The translations under genes were made by a program, and so were the position numbers. A DNA stretch of 64,000 nt from NCBI GenBank assembly GCA_030248195.1, contig JASAND010018301.1, positions 1 through 64,000 of the forward strand. Direction: 5' to 3'. This DNA comes from Trissonchulus latispiculum (taxonomy: Eukaryota > Nematoda > Enoplea > Enoplida > Ironidae). A model generated the notes under the pieces. That model was not told where the DNA came from. It did no database searches and saw nothing but the letters and a program-made list of their open reading frames with translations. Below, piece by piece: positions 46,285 to 58,515 of the stretch; the first letter of the stretch is position 1; every line of letters starts with the position of its first letter.

Positions 46285-47312
46285 AAATCTGTTAAAATCC
46301 GGAATTCCGGGTTTCATTCACGGAAAATCTAAAATTTTTAGTTTTTCGCCTAATTTTTAACCAATCAAATTTTATTTCTACGATCGAATAGAACAGGTCC
46401 GACTGCAAATTTTTGCTCTTACAAGTTTTCACGAAAATGCACCCAATTTTTGGAATTCCAGGTTTTCTGAATCTCCGGATTTTAAAAACTTTATTCAATA
46501 TCCACAAGATTGATATCGTTTGAACGCTCTCGTCGAGCTGAACAACTTTTGTAATAGAATAAACTCTTGAAAATACACCCTGAATTCCCGAATTGGGAAT
46601 TGGGAATTGGGTGCATTTTCGTGAAAAGCTTGTGTAAAGATTTGGATTGTCTCAATAAAAGATAATATTTAAATAAACGGAAGATTTACAAGGTTCGAGA
46701 GTGTGTGCATGTCGTCTCCGCCTAGTTCGCTTACCCTAAACAACTACGAAACGCGCCGGCAATCTATTATTTCAGTACCGTAAGTTTACTTTTCCTTTAA
46801 ACAGATTTATACCAAAATACAAAAGTGGGAATTACATAATAAACCAAAACTTTTACCAAATAGTAAACAATATCGACCAATAAAGCAAAGGTAGAGAGCA
46901 AAGAAATCCAAAACTGACAATAGAGCCGGACCCCCAAGTGTAGATTTGAGAGGTCACTCAACCCGAGACTGGAAAGACAAAAAGAGAAAACCGACCTCTC
47001 AGTATCCCAGCTTTTTCAAGACTGAGTTTTTGAGCGCTCGAACTAGAATTTGAGAATTAGCTAAGGAACCGGAGTCCTTACACCAGAGTACAATTTTCAT
47101 TTACCGTTTGTGAAGATAGCACTACATTTTAAATGAATTTAGATGAAATCAAGAGAAATATCAAGAAATACTTCACACTTGTAAGAGCAAAAATGTGCAG
47201 TCGGACCTGCTCTATTCGATCGTAGAAACTAAATTCTGCTTGTTATAAGAATTTGGCGAAAAACTAAAAATTTATTTTCTTTGGATTTTCCGTGAATGAA
47301 TGTTAATGTTAC
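46285..47312. mobile_element. inverted-repeat element, arms about 125 bp
   Basis: 46,296-46,424 (cattcacggaaaatctaaaa, then cgatcgaatagaacaggtcc) is repeated in reverse complement at about 47,187-47,310. The interior (46,425-47,186) has no gene. A diverged relative lies at 34,240-34,400. Ends and target duplication are not defined. Confidence 0.55.
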
Positions 47313-47903
47313 AAGGTAAATAAAAAAGAAAGTATATATATATAATTTTTACATCTGTTTTAACACTGTTTACTTGTAACACTTTAAAAGTGTTCAGTAC
47401 TGTAAAAATTCCAAAAATTGGTGTTAAGAGTGTAGAAAACATAATTTTTGGTTAAATTGATAATATATAATCGTTTTGTTAACAAGTTAATTTTGCAACT
47501 GTTAATAACTGTAAAAATAATTTTTTAATTTTTGCTTTTTTACAATTTACCACTCTAATTTTTATAGTTATTACGAGCTGTAAAGCTGTGGATCTTTAAC
47601 AAACCTTTCACCGTATATATTCACAGGAGTTTCTGTAAAATCAGCACCGGTTTTTAATATCCTTAATGCATTCTTAAACCACTGTCCCTTATTTTCCACA
47701 TTTGTCACCGCTAAATATTCATAAAATTTCCCTCACTGCAAATTGTAAATAACCCTTTTTCCTGCTGCGTCCAGGCTCGAGCACACAGTTTGTTTGTAAA
47801 GCATGCATTTCACCATAAATGCGTATGTGCAATGGTTTAAGATAGGCAATGCATAATTTCTGTGTGATTTTCTCTTTTGAAATGCTTCTGCCTCTAGTCC
47901 ATG
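47313..47903. other. no feature recognised
   Basis: AT-rich interval; no supported gene. Confidence 0.4.
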
Positions 47904-49014
47904 TATAGTCAAGCGGGAAAAAACCCACTTTTCAGATTTTTGGCCAGAACTTTTTAATGGTTTGACATATCGAAATGCTGATTATACAGGTAGCTAGGCC
48001 TAGTCGTAAGCTTTCTTATGAGCTATAGAACACCTCTCTAGGGTGTGCCGTTAGCGAGAAACATTGTCCCAAACTGGCGGGGAAAAAACCCAATGCGGGA
48101 AAAAACCCATATGCGGGAAAAAACCCACCCCAAAAAATTTTTGGCAACTTGCCAGGAGCATTTCTAACCATTCCAAATGAAAGAGCGGGTTGTTTTTAGT
48201 ACAACTGCATCAAAATATATTAGTTTTTGCACTAAAATTGAGGTCATATGGTCATTTGAAAATGTTGTATCTTTAACACATAAACATAGGCAAATTTTGG
48301 AAATTTTTAAAAATTGTTTATTTTCGGCAGTTTAAGCATCCTATCGTGTAGAAAACGTGTTTTTCTTGTATTTAGAGCCAAACTAGACCCATTTTAAGGC
48401 AAAAATAAGCATTTTTGGTCAAAATTTAAATTTTGGCTTGAAACGGCACCGTGTCCGATTTAGACCCCCTGGACCATCGATAACAGTACGAACCCAGGTA
48501 AAACCTATACCAATTTAATCTATAAGCTCTATTAAACAAATGTATGTATTGGTTTGACCTTTCCGGTCAATGGTTAGGAAAAAAATTTAATTTTGAAAGT
48601 GGGTTTTTTCCCCGCCGTGGGGTTTTTTTTCCCGCCAACTCCAGGTCACCCCCAGGTCGCACCGGGGGGGTCAGAGCAGTGTGGCATATATCATCATGAA
48701 GCGCAACAGATGCCCTACAGGTACATATAATCTGCTTTGGTCTAAGTCTTTCCAGTAGTTCAGGGTGGCCCGGCAAAGTTTGCCAAATTTCGGCACCTGG
48801 TCGGACCAAAATTTCCAAAAATTTCAAAGTCCCAAAAAATTTGCAGGGAAGTATTGAGAGCTACCATAATACACCCTCCAGGGTTATTTTGGATGCTCTT
48901 CAAGATAGGCTATTAAAATCCTAGATAGCTCATACTGGTAAGCCCACACTGGGGGTGGGTTTTTTTCCCGCATTGGCGAGTGGGTTTTTTCCCGCTTGAC
49001 TATAATTATGTGTG
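47904..49014. mobile_element. TA/TATA-flanked transposon, CGGGAAAAAACCC family, copy 1
   Basis: Ends TATAGTCAAGCGGGAAAAAA and its complement. The flanking TATA makes a TA or TATA target duplication likely. Subterminal copies of GCGGGAAAAAACCCA occur three times at the left and as TGGGTTTTTTCCCGC at the right. About 1.1 kb, no transposase. A related copy lies at 60,092-61,195. Confidence 0.75.
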
Positions 49015-49455
49015 TGGAATTTGTGTTTGGAAACTGTTTGAACAATTCGAAACCGGAATTTGTATTCCACTGCTGATGACTAATAAATAAAGCCTTCGAA
49101 CAGGGTAACTCCGCGCCTATCCTTTAAAATTTTGTAGCAGTTAATCTGCAACAATTCTCTTTCTGAAATGTATGGAATTGAATTGTATAAAAATATAACT
49201 GAATTGTTCAAAAAGTAAAATTCTAAATTAAACTAAAATGTGGACTGAAAACTGTACGATGTTTTGCACAATATTCTATATGTAATGTAAAAATCAAAAT
49301 GAAATTCAAAAATGACAGAAAACCCCAGTTTGTTATGGATTGTGATTCTTGATCGAATTATCTGATGCCTTGATTATGAGCGATGTGCCTGTAAGATCCT
49401 AAATGTGAACTATGAAACGTCCAAGCAATTGTAGGAAAATATTGTCATGTCATCA
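49015..49455. other. no feature recognised
   Basis: AT-rich, no supported gene. Confidence 0.4.
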
Positions 49456-52400
49456 CCAGAGTTGCCAGTTAGTGCGAAACACCCAGAAATTCACAATTAG
49501 GGACATAGGTTTTAGTGTGGTTAGAAAATAAGGCTGGAAGTAGCACTATAACCCACTCAAATGACGCAAAATGGAATAGAACTTCAGCGGAATATAGTTT
49601 AATGAAGGTTTAGTTAGGTTTGCCCACTAATAATGGAGGGGTCATTACCCTTCCCGGGTCAGTAATAGACCCTATCATTGCTCTTATTGCATAATGGAGG
49701 AGTCGGTACTCTTCCCAGGCCATGAATAAGGCCTCCCATTGTCAAGAAGCACACCTAAAATCAATTAAAACTGTTTAAAATTATTGAAGAAAACAGATTT
49801 AAAGAAAGGTATTACAAAATAACTAGCACTTTAACAGGAGAACTCGGTATTAAAACATTTTGTATTGTCAATAAGTGCAAATATTGGAAGATGGTTAACA
49901 AAATGTTATAATTCGCTTGCTGGTCACATAAGATGTTAGTAATTGGTGTTCATGTGTGTTAGTCAGGCTTAATTTGTGATAATTAGGTAGTAATCAGTTA
50001 ATTTTTGAGATTTTTGGTAAAAATATAAATTGGGCTCATCTGAAAGGCAATTCTTTTCTGATTCCGAAAATCCAAACCCAGTCTTTTAACTCCCAATATT
50101 GCGAAAGATACAGGCCAAAGAAATTTTGGGTAGTTACGTCTCTATTTTGTAATATTAGCCTTTTGTGACCTTTGTAATAAGACGTAACAATCACGTGTTA
50201 TTACGCCCATTCATTTTTCATTCATCCGGGTGGGCCTCTGTTGGCCCTCTCCCAGCAAAGACTTGCCTCGCAGAGAAGGAGTTAGTACACACCTTTAGGT
50301 GTAGTAATACGTTCGGAGGGGGCTTAACTCCCTCCCAAATAAATAAAACAAAATAAAAGTTAGTGTATCTTAGGTAGTTTCACACGTAGAATAATAATAT
50401 CCAGTTTTTAGTTTATTAAAAATTACGTAGTTTTTTGTATGCACATCTTTGGGCAACAATTGCCCTCTTGATGCGCTTGCTGGAAACTCTGAATTCCAGC
50501 AATGGAGAGCAATTGTTGCTAGGATTAACGAGCGGCTTCCCTTGTTTTCGGCCGAAAGGTCAAGCCTCAGGAGGAGAGAAAGGGCTTGGAAACAAGGAAG
50601 CGCCTAAAAGTAATAAACACAAAATTTAGTAAATAATATGGTTAAATTAACACTTAATATTTAGTTTTCCATAATGGGTCCCGAGAGGCCTTTAATTTGT
50701 ACAATTTCGTTTTTTAATTAATGAAAATTAATTCTTTAAGCAGGGAATTTCCCCTTTGGTTACCTTTACATGTTAACCAAAAAGTATAGAAATTTTCCCC
50801 AAAATTCAGCTTGGGAAATTCATCAAACAAAGGTCAGTTGGAGGGTTATAACACCAAATTCCCATTAATCTCCATTCCGGCGGACCAGGCGCGCGGACAG
50901 CCTGCGTCGGGTCTGTAGTTCACAAAGAAGACTTCCAGAAATTTCTGGAAATCCTGCTTCCATCAAAGAAACCCCGGCAAAAGCCATAAGGTCAGCTCAC
51001 TGGAAATTTCAAAATTTTCATCAGTGTTTGCTTGAGGTCCGGCCGAGAGCGGTCGGTCCCCCCCCCAAAATTAAGTGTGTCTCCCGTTGTGCCAGCGATT
51101 TGGCCGGGAATAAAGGCACACTTCTCCCCTCTAGAACGCGAGTTAGGGACCTCCTCTGACCCACACAGGTCAGAGGAGATGATCTGAGCACAGCAGCAAA
51201 CACCACACGCTGAGGGCCAATTGAGCGTATTATGCTCGGCCAGAATCACACACCAGGAACGCAATTTTAGGGATTTTCGAAGAGGCCCCTTTGGCCTAAA
51301 AAATTCATTTTTCTTGGCCTTCGGGCCTTAAGTTAAATTAATTTTGTCTAACCAAGCCACGGCCTAATTGACCTTTAACTTTTAGTAGGGGCTTTATGCC
51401 CAGATCTTTTGTGTAGTTGTCTTTTTTGGGGTTTGGTAAAGAATTTGGATTTGAGTGGGGACCCTCCCCTGAGTTGAGCTAGGAGGTCCCTTGGTTACGA
51501 CCTCAAATCAGAACTGAGTTAAGCTTAGGAGTTAATTCCCCCCACAGCCGGCAATTAGGAATTGTCGGCCATTATTCGTCAGGAGGCGCTCTAAAATCAA
51601 GATTTCATACTTAATTATAACTGCTCTATTTTAGCTTTAGGTCGGCTTATCCAAAATTACTAGGATTTAAAAATCAGAATGACTTCAAACAACTAATTAT
51701 TGAGCTGACTTAAGGGGAATGGCCGACTTCCCCGTTGTTAATTTAATTAAGCGAAACTGTCCTTAGCGGAATGTGTATGTGTAGTTTTGTTTTATAGTAA
51801 TAATTGCCTGAGCAATTATTACTCGTTCAGCTTTCCAAGAAGTTATCAAAGTTCTAAAATTCGTAGGCTCTGTCAAATTACAAAGTTCATGAATTTCAAA
51901 ATAAATATGGAAGCTAGTCAATTCCAAAATTAGGACAAAAATTAGGAAAAAATGTGCATACAATAAGTAGTTAAGTTTTATTAAGGAATAGCCAGGATTT
52001 ATTATGTTTGCATAAATTGTATGAGTAAATGTTGATGTGATTGTAACTGTGTGAATGTGATCCCCAAATTTACGTAAGTGGCTCCTTGGGTAAACTGGGT
52101 TGTGAGGTTCCAAGAGTAGCCCCATTTCTAGAGTGCGAATTATAGGCCAAAATTGGGTAATTGCGAGTGTGAATGAGGGCATACCATGTAAACCCCCTTT
52201 GTCCGATAAGGGTCTTGGGACTGCCAGAATGAATGTGTAAATATTCAGATATTAGGTAGGAATTGGGCCAAATTGAGTAGCAATTTGGCCCCTGTCCATG
52301 AATAATTAGGGTTTCATTATGTTCAAAACTTGGATGCATGTTTGACGCGAAAACGCCATTCTTGGGGTGAATGTAGTGTGAATTCTGCATGGAAACAGTG

Positions 52401-52873
52401 GGATGTTCGGTGGTTTGGAACAGATTAGCAGCCTAGGGTCACGGGGACCCCGAATTAGGTCTGTAAACCTGTTGGGTTTCCGGTCATCCGTGTAGATAAC
52501 CCTGCGATTAGGGGACGGATGAGCCGCATTCATGAAATCCAGAACTAGCCGAACCTGAGCCGTACCAGGAGTAATGCACCAATATAGCATGAAGTTCGCT
52601 ACAATTAAGTATTTCGCAGCAAATGACCGATTAGCGGATTAGCAGGTTATTTAGTTTTAATCCAGGAAATAATTCTAGTTTTGTTGTGCTGGTAAATTAC
52701 TGGGTGGAAAGTGTTTAGTCGGTGTAGTTTTAGTTAAGGATAAGCATATTGTTTGTCTTGGTTAAAACGGTTATTGGTTCATGTTTCGCAACGTTAAACA
52801 CTCAAAATTATGTCAGCTATAATGCTCAGTTTTGAAAAGCAAAAGAATGAACCAAATTAAAAGAAAAGAAATA

Positions 52874-52946
52874 GACCCGTGCCGAGATTCGAACTCAGCA
52901 CCTCTGGGTTAAGAAGCCAGCGCTCTTCCAGTTGAACCACACGGGT
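52874..52946 (-). tRNA. tRNA-Lys (anticodon CTT)
   Basis: The 73-nt cloverleaf reads cleanly on the minus strand: acceptor acccgtg/cacgggt, D stem gttc/gagc with GG in the loop, anticodon loop ttcttaa (U33, anticodon CTT), T stem ctgag/ctcgg with loop ttcgaat. One mismatch (C31-C39) and a C discriminator are unusual. A-box (tggttcaactgg) and B-box (agttcgaatct) Pol III promoters are present, and T4 runs follow within about 15 nt. It could be a real gene or a tRNA-derived copy inside a mobile block. Confidence 0.75.
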
Positions 52947-53021
52947 TATGATTAGAACTAATTATTAGTCTTTATTAACCAATTAACACAACCGAGTTAA
53001 CGTTAACACAGAAATGTTAAG

Positions 53022-53047
53022 CCTGCGCAGAACCCAATCTGCGCAGG
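53022..53047. other. perfect 10-bp hairpin upstream of the tRNA
   Basis: cctgcgcaga / tctgcgcagg with loop acccaa, 75 bp upstream of the tRNA 5' end on the minus strand. Confidence 0.6.
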
Positions 53048-53739
53048 TATTACTCAACTTTAATTATATTTTTCTCATTAATTACTGAATATTTTTTGGT
53101 ACTGTAAGCGTAAAAGATGTTTAGTTTTCAAGCCCTACAAGAATATGTAACTTTTGTCCAAATCCGTGTTCATCAAAGTTTAATGCTAATTTATATGCCA
53201 GTTTTGCACAAGTACGGACATGTGCTCGTGTGAAAGGGTGGTTGTACGCGCGACTTCCACTCGGCTGGCTGCTGGGTTGCCAGCGCCGGATCGAATAGCG
53301 GTTTGGTACGTCCCCTGTTAGGGCACTAGGATAGGTGGGAGGTAGATTTAGAAGTAGAAGTAGTTCGGTAGGTCGGTAGGTCGGTAAGTATGGACTGCGT
53401 AGAATGGCTGCTGAGACAGTGAGTGAGTAAGTTTTTGCATTTTTGGCATAAAATAACTAAAATTAACTATATGCGAAAACTCACTCAAAATCAGCCAGTT
53501 AGTTTTAATCTAAGTTAATTAGTTCATTCAGAATAGGAAAATAATTAATTAATAGGGATTTTAAATCAAATAACCAGTTACCATCAAGTTTTAGCGTAGG
53601 CTTTAGCGATTTAGCATCAGTAAGTAGATAGGCATCAATTCACCCAATTACTACAAGTATTTAGCAATTGACCATCTTCCAATATCAGAAATTCACTTAA
53701 AATGCCAAGTCTCGCATACATTTGGGGATAATCAGTCGA

Positions 53740-53767
53740 CCACGGGAAATGAACCCATTTCCCGTGG
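53740..53767. other. perfect 12-bp hairpin
   Basis: ccacgggaaatg / catttcccgtgg with loop aacc; the longest of the hairpin set in this block. Confidence 0.65.
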
Positions 53768-54672
53768 CAAATCAACGAAATTAGGCCAGAAACAGGCCGA
53801 AAACATTAATATTGTCCAGTCATATTTTTTGCCCAGGAGATTATGCAATATTCAGTCAGATTCAGTTCATTTTTTAACTCAAAATGGCCCCAGAAGGCCG
53901 GGTTGTGTAAGAAAAGGGCAAAAGCAAATGAATTCTGAAAATAGGCTGCAAGCAGTGCATTTTATACGTTTTCAAGATTGTTTCGTCTAGCTGCGAGTTC
54001 AATCAGGCCCGACTGGGCCAAAGGTGGAAATATTATGAATCATTTCATCCAAGCAAGGAATTACATCAGGGGCAGCCAAATTCTGTAAATGGCAACCTAA
54101 AAATGCCGACGAAGGCCCATTTTTCCCCTTTGTGCCACACCCCAGTTGCTTTCGCGATGAGGGGTAGTGCCACACCAAATTTTGTACTGGGTCCACGGTA
54201 TGGCACTGAATAATTGCATATCGCAATTACCCGAGGCATAGGCAAGGCTACTGCCGGAGCAGAAGTGGCCACGCTGCTTTCGCCGCATCGTGAACACCCG
54301 TTAGCTCCATTCAAAGGGGTTTCCCCCCCTTGACTGGCCAACTCCTTGAAAATCTCGGATAGTTACAAATACAATTAGGGGGGATGTTTTGGCACCGAGG
54401 TACCATTCCTATAATAATCAATTTCCTGTTATCGGCGGACAACAGAGCACTTTGAGTTGCGAGAGTTCAGGTTGAAACTTTCATATTGTTAAATTTCACT
54501 ACGGATCCGTAGGATCCAAAATTTCATGTTTGCGGCCGATTGATGCAGATGGTACCTTCTCCCAATCTGATCAGCCTAATGTGTTGCGTAAATTGTGTCA
54601 AGGACCATATTGTATGCAAATATAGTATAATTCACTTTATATATTTTAAATTAGATAACTTTATTGTTCACA

Positions 54673-54710
54673 ATAGACACAGAGGGACCTTTTTCACCCT
54701 CCATGTCTAT
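54673..54710 (+). other. hairpin with conserved ACCTTTTTCA loop, second copy
   Basis: atagaca / tgtctat and gaggg / ccctc pair around acctttttca, matching the hairpin at 1987-2031 in loop and fold but with a different stem sequence. Confidence 0.6.
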
Positions 54711-56432
54711 GAAAATCTAAGTTATCTCACTTGATTTATCATTCATAAAAATTCATCTCTCAATTCATCATGTTATTTCTCGATGTTGTATCGTTCTTAT
54801 TAAACTAAAATTAATTTAGTTAAACCAACAACTACTTCCCTGACAATATCAGCTTCCGTGATTATTTTGGGCTCCATCCATAATCGTTAATTACTACATC
54901 TCGGAGTAGCCAACAATACCACAGTCTATAGAAGCCGCTATGAAGCTGGATATTCCTTCGCACAGGTAGTGACCACTTCTAGCAGACCAAACCTCTTAAA
55001 AATACATTTAACAAGCAAACGAACAGCTTTGTTTATAAAAATTATTTGCTCTAATTATTTCTATATGATAAATTGTTAGCGGATAGTTCAGAAAGTTTGA
55101 TCATATTTTAGTGGTTTGCCTAATCAGCTCTTCTGGCCAGCTTTCAGTTACAACATTTGAAGGTAAAGTTTATATTTAAATACGATCCTTAAATTCTCAA
55201 ATTTGACAAAATTGCAAAAGATAAGCAAACTTAGCTTATAATCCAAAATGCGGCCACTCTTCAGCACGTAGGTGATGCAATCTCATCAAGACCCATTTAA
55301 CAACAAGAAATTACTAGAAACGGTTAACATTGCAAAAAGGCAATAACCAATGAGTTTGAGTCATTTCGTCAATTCACAAGTTTAAATAAGGGCCCAAAAT
55401 GCACATTTGGGCCTGGAAAGCAAAAGAACGAGTAATGGTTGCTGGGTTCGATTCCCGCACCATAATTTTGCACTAATGGGTTTTAACCCATTTGATTCAG
55501 ATGCGCGGACAGTCGCTGATCAGGATTCGGAGTCGATTTGGAGCAGTCAGTGGAAGCGTTCAGTCTTGTCAAGGAACCCGTAGCCAGATTCATTGTGTGC
55601 TTATCTAAGATTATTGGATCCGGAAGTGATCCCAGGACGTGAACTTTGTCAGTAGACGGGTCGTGGAACCTATCACTGTAGGTACATTGTGGAATTAGAA
55701 CGCAGCTAAGGTCAAGATCAGAGACGACTTCACAGGCAACTGATTTCAAGTTGGGAATTATAACCGTACAGAAAAGTGTGCAAAAGTAACCTTAGAACTT
55801 TCTATCCAAAAATGGCCAGTTTCACCCTGTTCACTACCACCAGTTATGGAGCTCTGCTCCCTTCGTCTCTGGCTTGAGCTTAGACGTCAGCCAGAGCCCG
55901 CCAGCCTGAAGATAGAAGAAACCGTCAGATTCATTGAACTTTGTAATTGTGTTAAATTTCATTAATTAGGAATTAAGTATTACTAAGTATTATTAAGACA
56001 GAACCAGGAAACCCCCAGTTTTCTATTCTTCCTCAAAAGACCTCTCCGTATAGTAATCCTGTCTAGGTGTTGGAGCAGACCTTCGGGAAAACAGTGTCCA
56101 ACATTCGGGGACTCACCCATAGACCGACCCCAGGCTTAATTTGACTAATTGCTGATTTGTAGTTTCATTTGTTTGTAGTCTAGTAATCCGTGTGTAAGGA
56201 CGGATAAAGAGTCGCACAGCACAAGCATATAGGTACACAGGAAAGCATATAGGTGGTAATTGGTAGAGTATCGGAGACAGTGTAATAATTAGTTAATAAA
56301 GACCAAGTGTAAGAAAGAAAAGAAGAAGAGGTACCGCCGAACCTTGTCCCTATATTAACATAAATTGGGTAATATTATCCTAAATTAGGATAATATTAGT
56401 AATCAACTAAAGATAGTAACTGGCAACTCTGG

Positions 56433-56943
56433 TACAGTAATTGAGTACTGTACTGCTCTGTATTTGTGTCTAACCTGTGCAAATTGTCATAATCACTAGT
56501 AATAACTCTTGTTGTATCCTTAATTATTGTTAGTTTGAAGTGTACCCATTATAATTGTATCAAATTATAATAAATCTTTGGCGTGCGAACGTAGAGTCTT
56601 AGAGTTGTATAAAGAGCCGCGATTGTCTCCTAACGCCAGGCGCGATTGCCATACAAGGAATTCATCACCAGGATCGGATCAGGACTGATTAAGGTAGTTC
56701 TGATCAGGAATTGAAAGATTCATCAGCAATCCAACGATCAAGATAAAGCAAGTGCTGACCCCTCTTGCCGATCAGCTGGAATCCAGTGCACCAAACGAAC
56801 GCACAAAGAAGACCCCTACAAGGGTTGGCCGCAGGGAATCTCTGATTTTGGAATACTACCTTTCGGAGATCCGGTGCCTAAGTCTGTTTCTATAAACGGA
56901 CGTGCTGACCTTCCGTGTGATCAAGTCTAGAGTGGATCGAGAT
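56433..56943. other. no gene recognised
   Basis: Sequence such as aataaatctttggcgtgcga and later words resembles a retroelement leader in composition, but no LTR pair or primer site was found. Confidence 0.35.
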
Positions 56944-57078
56944 TTAGACTAACGACATCATTGATAAAGATAAATAAAATAAATAAGAAACAAAAGAGGT
57001 CCATAAATACTGCCTTGTGGCACTCCAGTCAAAACTCTGCTGGGGTCTGAGAGCCAGCCAGGTGAGCCATGGAGGGGG
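56944..57078 (-). pseudogene. LINE reverse transcriptase fragment (GVPQGS motif)
   Basis: On the minus strand the frame reads SRVLTGVPQGSIYGPLLFLI, the strongly conserved palm-adjacent motif of non-LTR reverse transcriptases (consensus SGVPQGS.LGPLLFLIYINDL). After it a TTTA-type expansion shifts the frame, and FINDVV follows in another frame. Only about 40 codons remain, cut on the upstream side by poly-C-rich DNA at 57,100. A CR1/L2/jockey-like group is likely but not resolvable. Confidence 0.75.
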
Positions 57079-57105
57079 GTGGTAGCTTGTGGCCGCCCAC
57101 AAAGC

Positions 57106-58515
57106 CCCCCCCCCCCCCCATAGATGTGTTCGGGGGGGGTGGGGGGGTACCCCCCCCACCAAATTGACAAATTTTCGCGACCCCCCCCCCCAGATTTTTC
57201 AGACTTTAGCTAGGCCCCCCCGATTTTTGGCCAAAAAGTGGCCAAAAATGGCAAAAAAATCGAAAATTTAGGGGTTTTTTGGGAAATTTGGCGGACCCCC
57301 CCCCACCCTCCGTCGGAACCCCCCCCCCCCCCAGATTTTTTGCCCAGCCACACCTATGCCCCCCCCCATAAATTGAGGCCTAAAATTTTGTACACCTTTG
57401 GGGGGATTGGCATAAGTGTAACGGGGATTTGGGGTGGCAGGGACCCCTCCCCCGCAATTTTGGAGGGGCACCCTATTTAGACCCCCACGATCTCCCACCG
57501 GGGTCGAGTCGAGACCCGCCCCCAGGAGGGGGAGGGAGGGGGTCGAAAAAGTCGATTTGGGGGGGGGTAAGAAAAATTTTCGAGGGGGAGATCGGCAAAA
57601 AATCGGTTTTTCGCTAAAAAACTGAAAAATTTTCTAAATTTTCAGTCATTTTTAAAGATTTTTAAGGTAATTAAGCGAATTTTAGTAATTTTTCGCTAAT
57701 TTTTTGAAAATTTTCGAATGTTTGGCTAAAAATTTGCAAAATTCAGATAAGGGGTTGAAAATTTTTTGGGGGTTGGGGTCGGTCGATGGCCGATTTGGGC
57801 TTGGGCTTGGGGGGAGGCGTAGAAAAAATTTTTTAGGGGTGAGCCGGGTCCCGGGAGGGTCGGCGACATAGGTCAGGTGTGGCTGGGCAAAAAATCCTGG
57901 CATTTTTTTTAGGGTTTTGAAAGGGGGGGCTTCGCCCCCCCCCCTAGGGAGGGGGAAGTGGGGGGGGGGCTCCGAAAAGTGGGGGGGCGAGCCAAAAGTA
58001 AAACATACCGAAATTTTTAGCGAAAAATTAGCATTTTTAAGGTAAAAACGCAAAAAATCGCTGTTTTTAAGCTTAAAATGAGCTTATAAGTCAATAAATT
58101 AGCTAAAAATTGAGAAAATTTTTGAAAATTTGACCCCAAAAACCTTATTTTTTGACACTTTTGGGCGACCCCCAAAAAAGTGGGTGGGGGCTTGCCGAAA
58201 AGTGGGGGGGGGGGGGGAAAGTGGGGGGGGGGGGGGCTCCGAAAAGTGGAGGGGGGAACCGAAAAGTGGGGGGGGCCCCCCCCCCCCCCCCACTAAAAAA
58301 ATGCCAGAAATCTGGGGGGGGGGGTTCCGACGGAGGGTGGGATTCCCAAATGACCCAGTTGACCCCCCCAAATTTTCGATTTTATGCCATTTTTGACCAC
58401 TTTTGGGCCAAAAATCTGGGGGGGTAGCAAAAATCTGAAAATCTGGGGGGGGGTCGCGAAAATTTGTCATTTTGGGGGGTCCCCCCCACCCCCCCCAACA
58501 CACCTATGGTCGGCG
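57106..58515. mobile_element. G/C-run-rich inverted-repeat element (CATAGGTGTGTT ends)
   Basis: The left zone (57,110-57,345) and the right zone (58,300-58,512, reverse complement) share the order: cata-g-tgtgtt, poly-G, tgacaaattttcgcgaccc, agatttt, ttttggcc, aatcgaaaattt, ccaccctccgtcggaaccc. The repeats are about 210-230 bp with many homopolymer length differences. The interior includes further G runs. Open frames full of Pro/Gly are artefacts. Confidence 0.65.

Larger units (their letters stand above)
49456..56432. other. 7-kb hairpin-rich non-coding block bounded by a 16-bp inverted repeat
   Basis: ccagagttgccagtta (49,456-49,471) is exactly repeated in reverse complement at 56,417-56,432. 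Between them is sequence of higher GC than its surroundings, without a recognisable protein. Perfect stems of 8-12 bp lie at 50,478-50,501, 50,933-50,950, 51,151-51,178, 51,547-51,569, 51,797-51,822, 52,265-52,291, 53,022-53,047, 53,740-53,767, 55,391-55,413, 55,475-55,492 and 55,867-55,896. A longer imperfect one lies at 50,532-50,613. It includes a tRNA-Lys-like gene. CAGAGTTGCC ends could be hAT-type, but no target duplication matches. Open frames on the minus strand (51.7-52.6 kb, 54.0-54.3 kb) show no known motifs. Confidence 0.5.

Noticed and set aside
51763..52590. Overlapping minus-strand open frames of 94-139 aa
   Set aside because: No recognisable motifs, overlapping frames and hairpins inside; not enough to call genes.
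49456..56432. LTR retrotransposon interpretation of the 7-kb block
   Set aside because: No direct terminal repeats, primer-binding site or polymerase motifs found.
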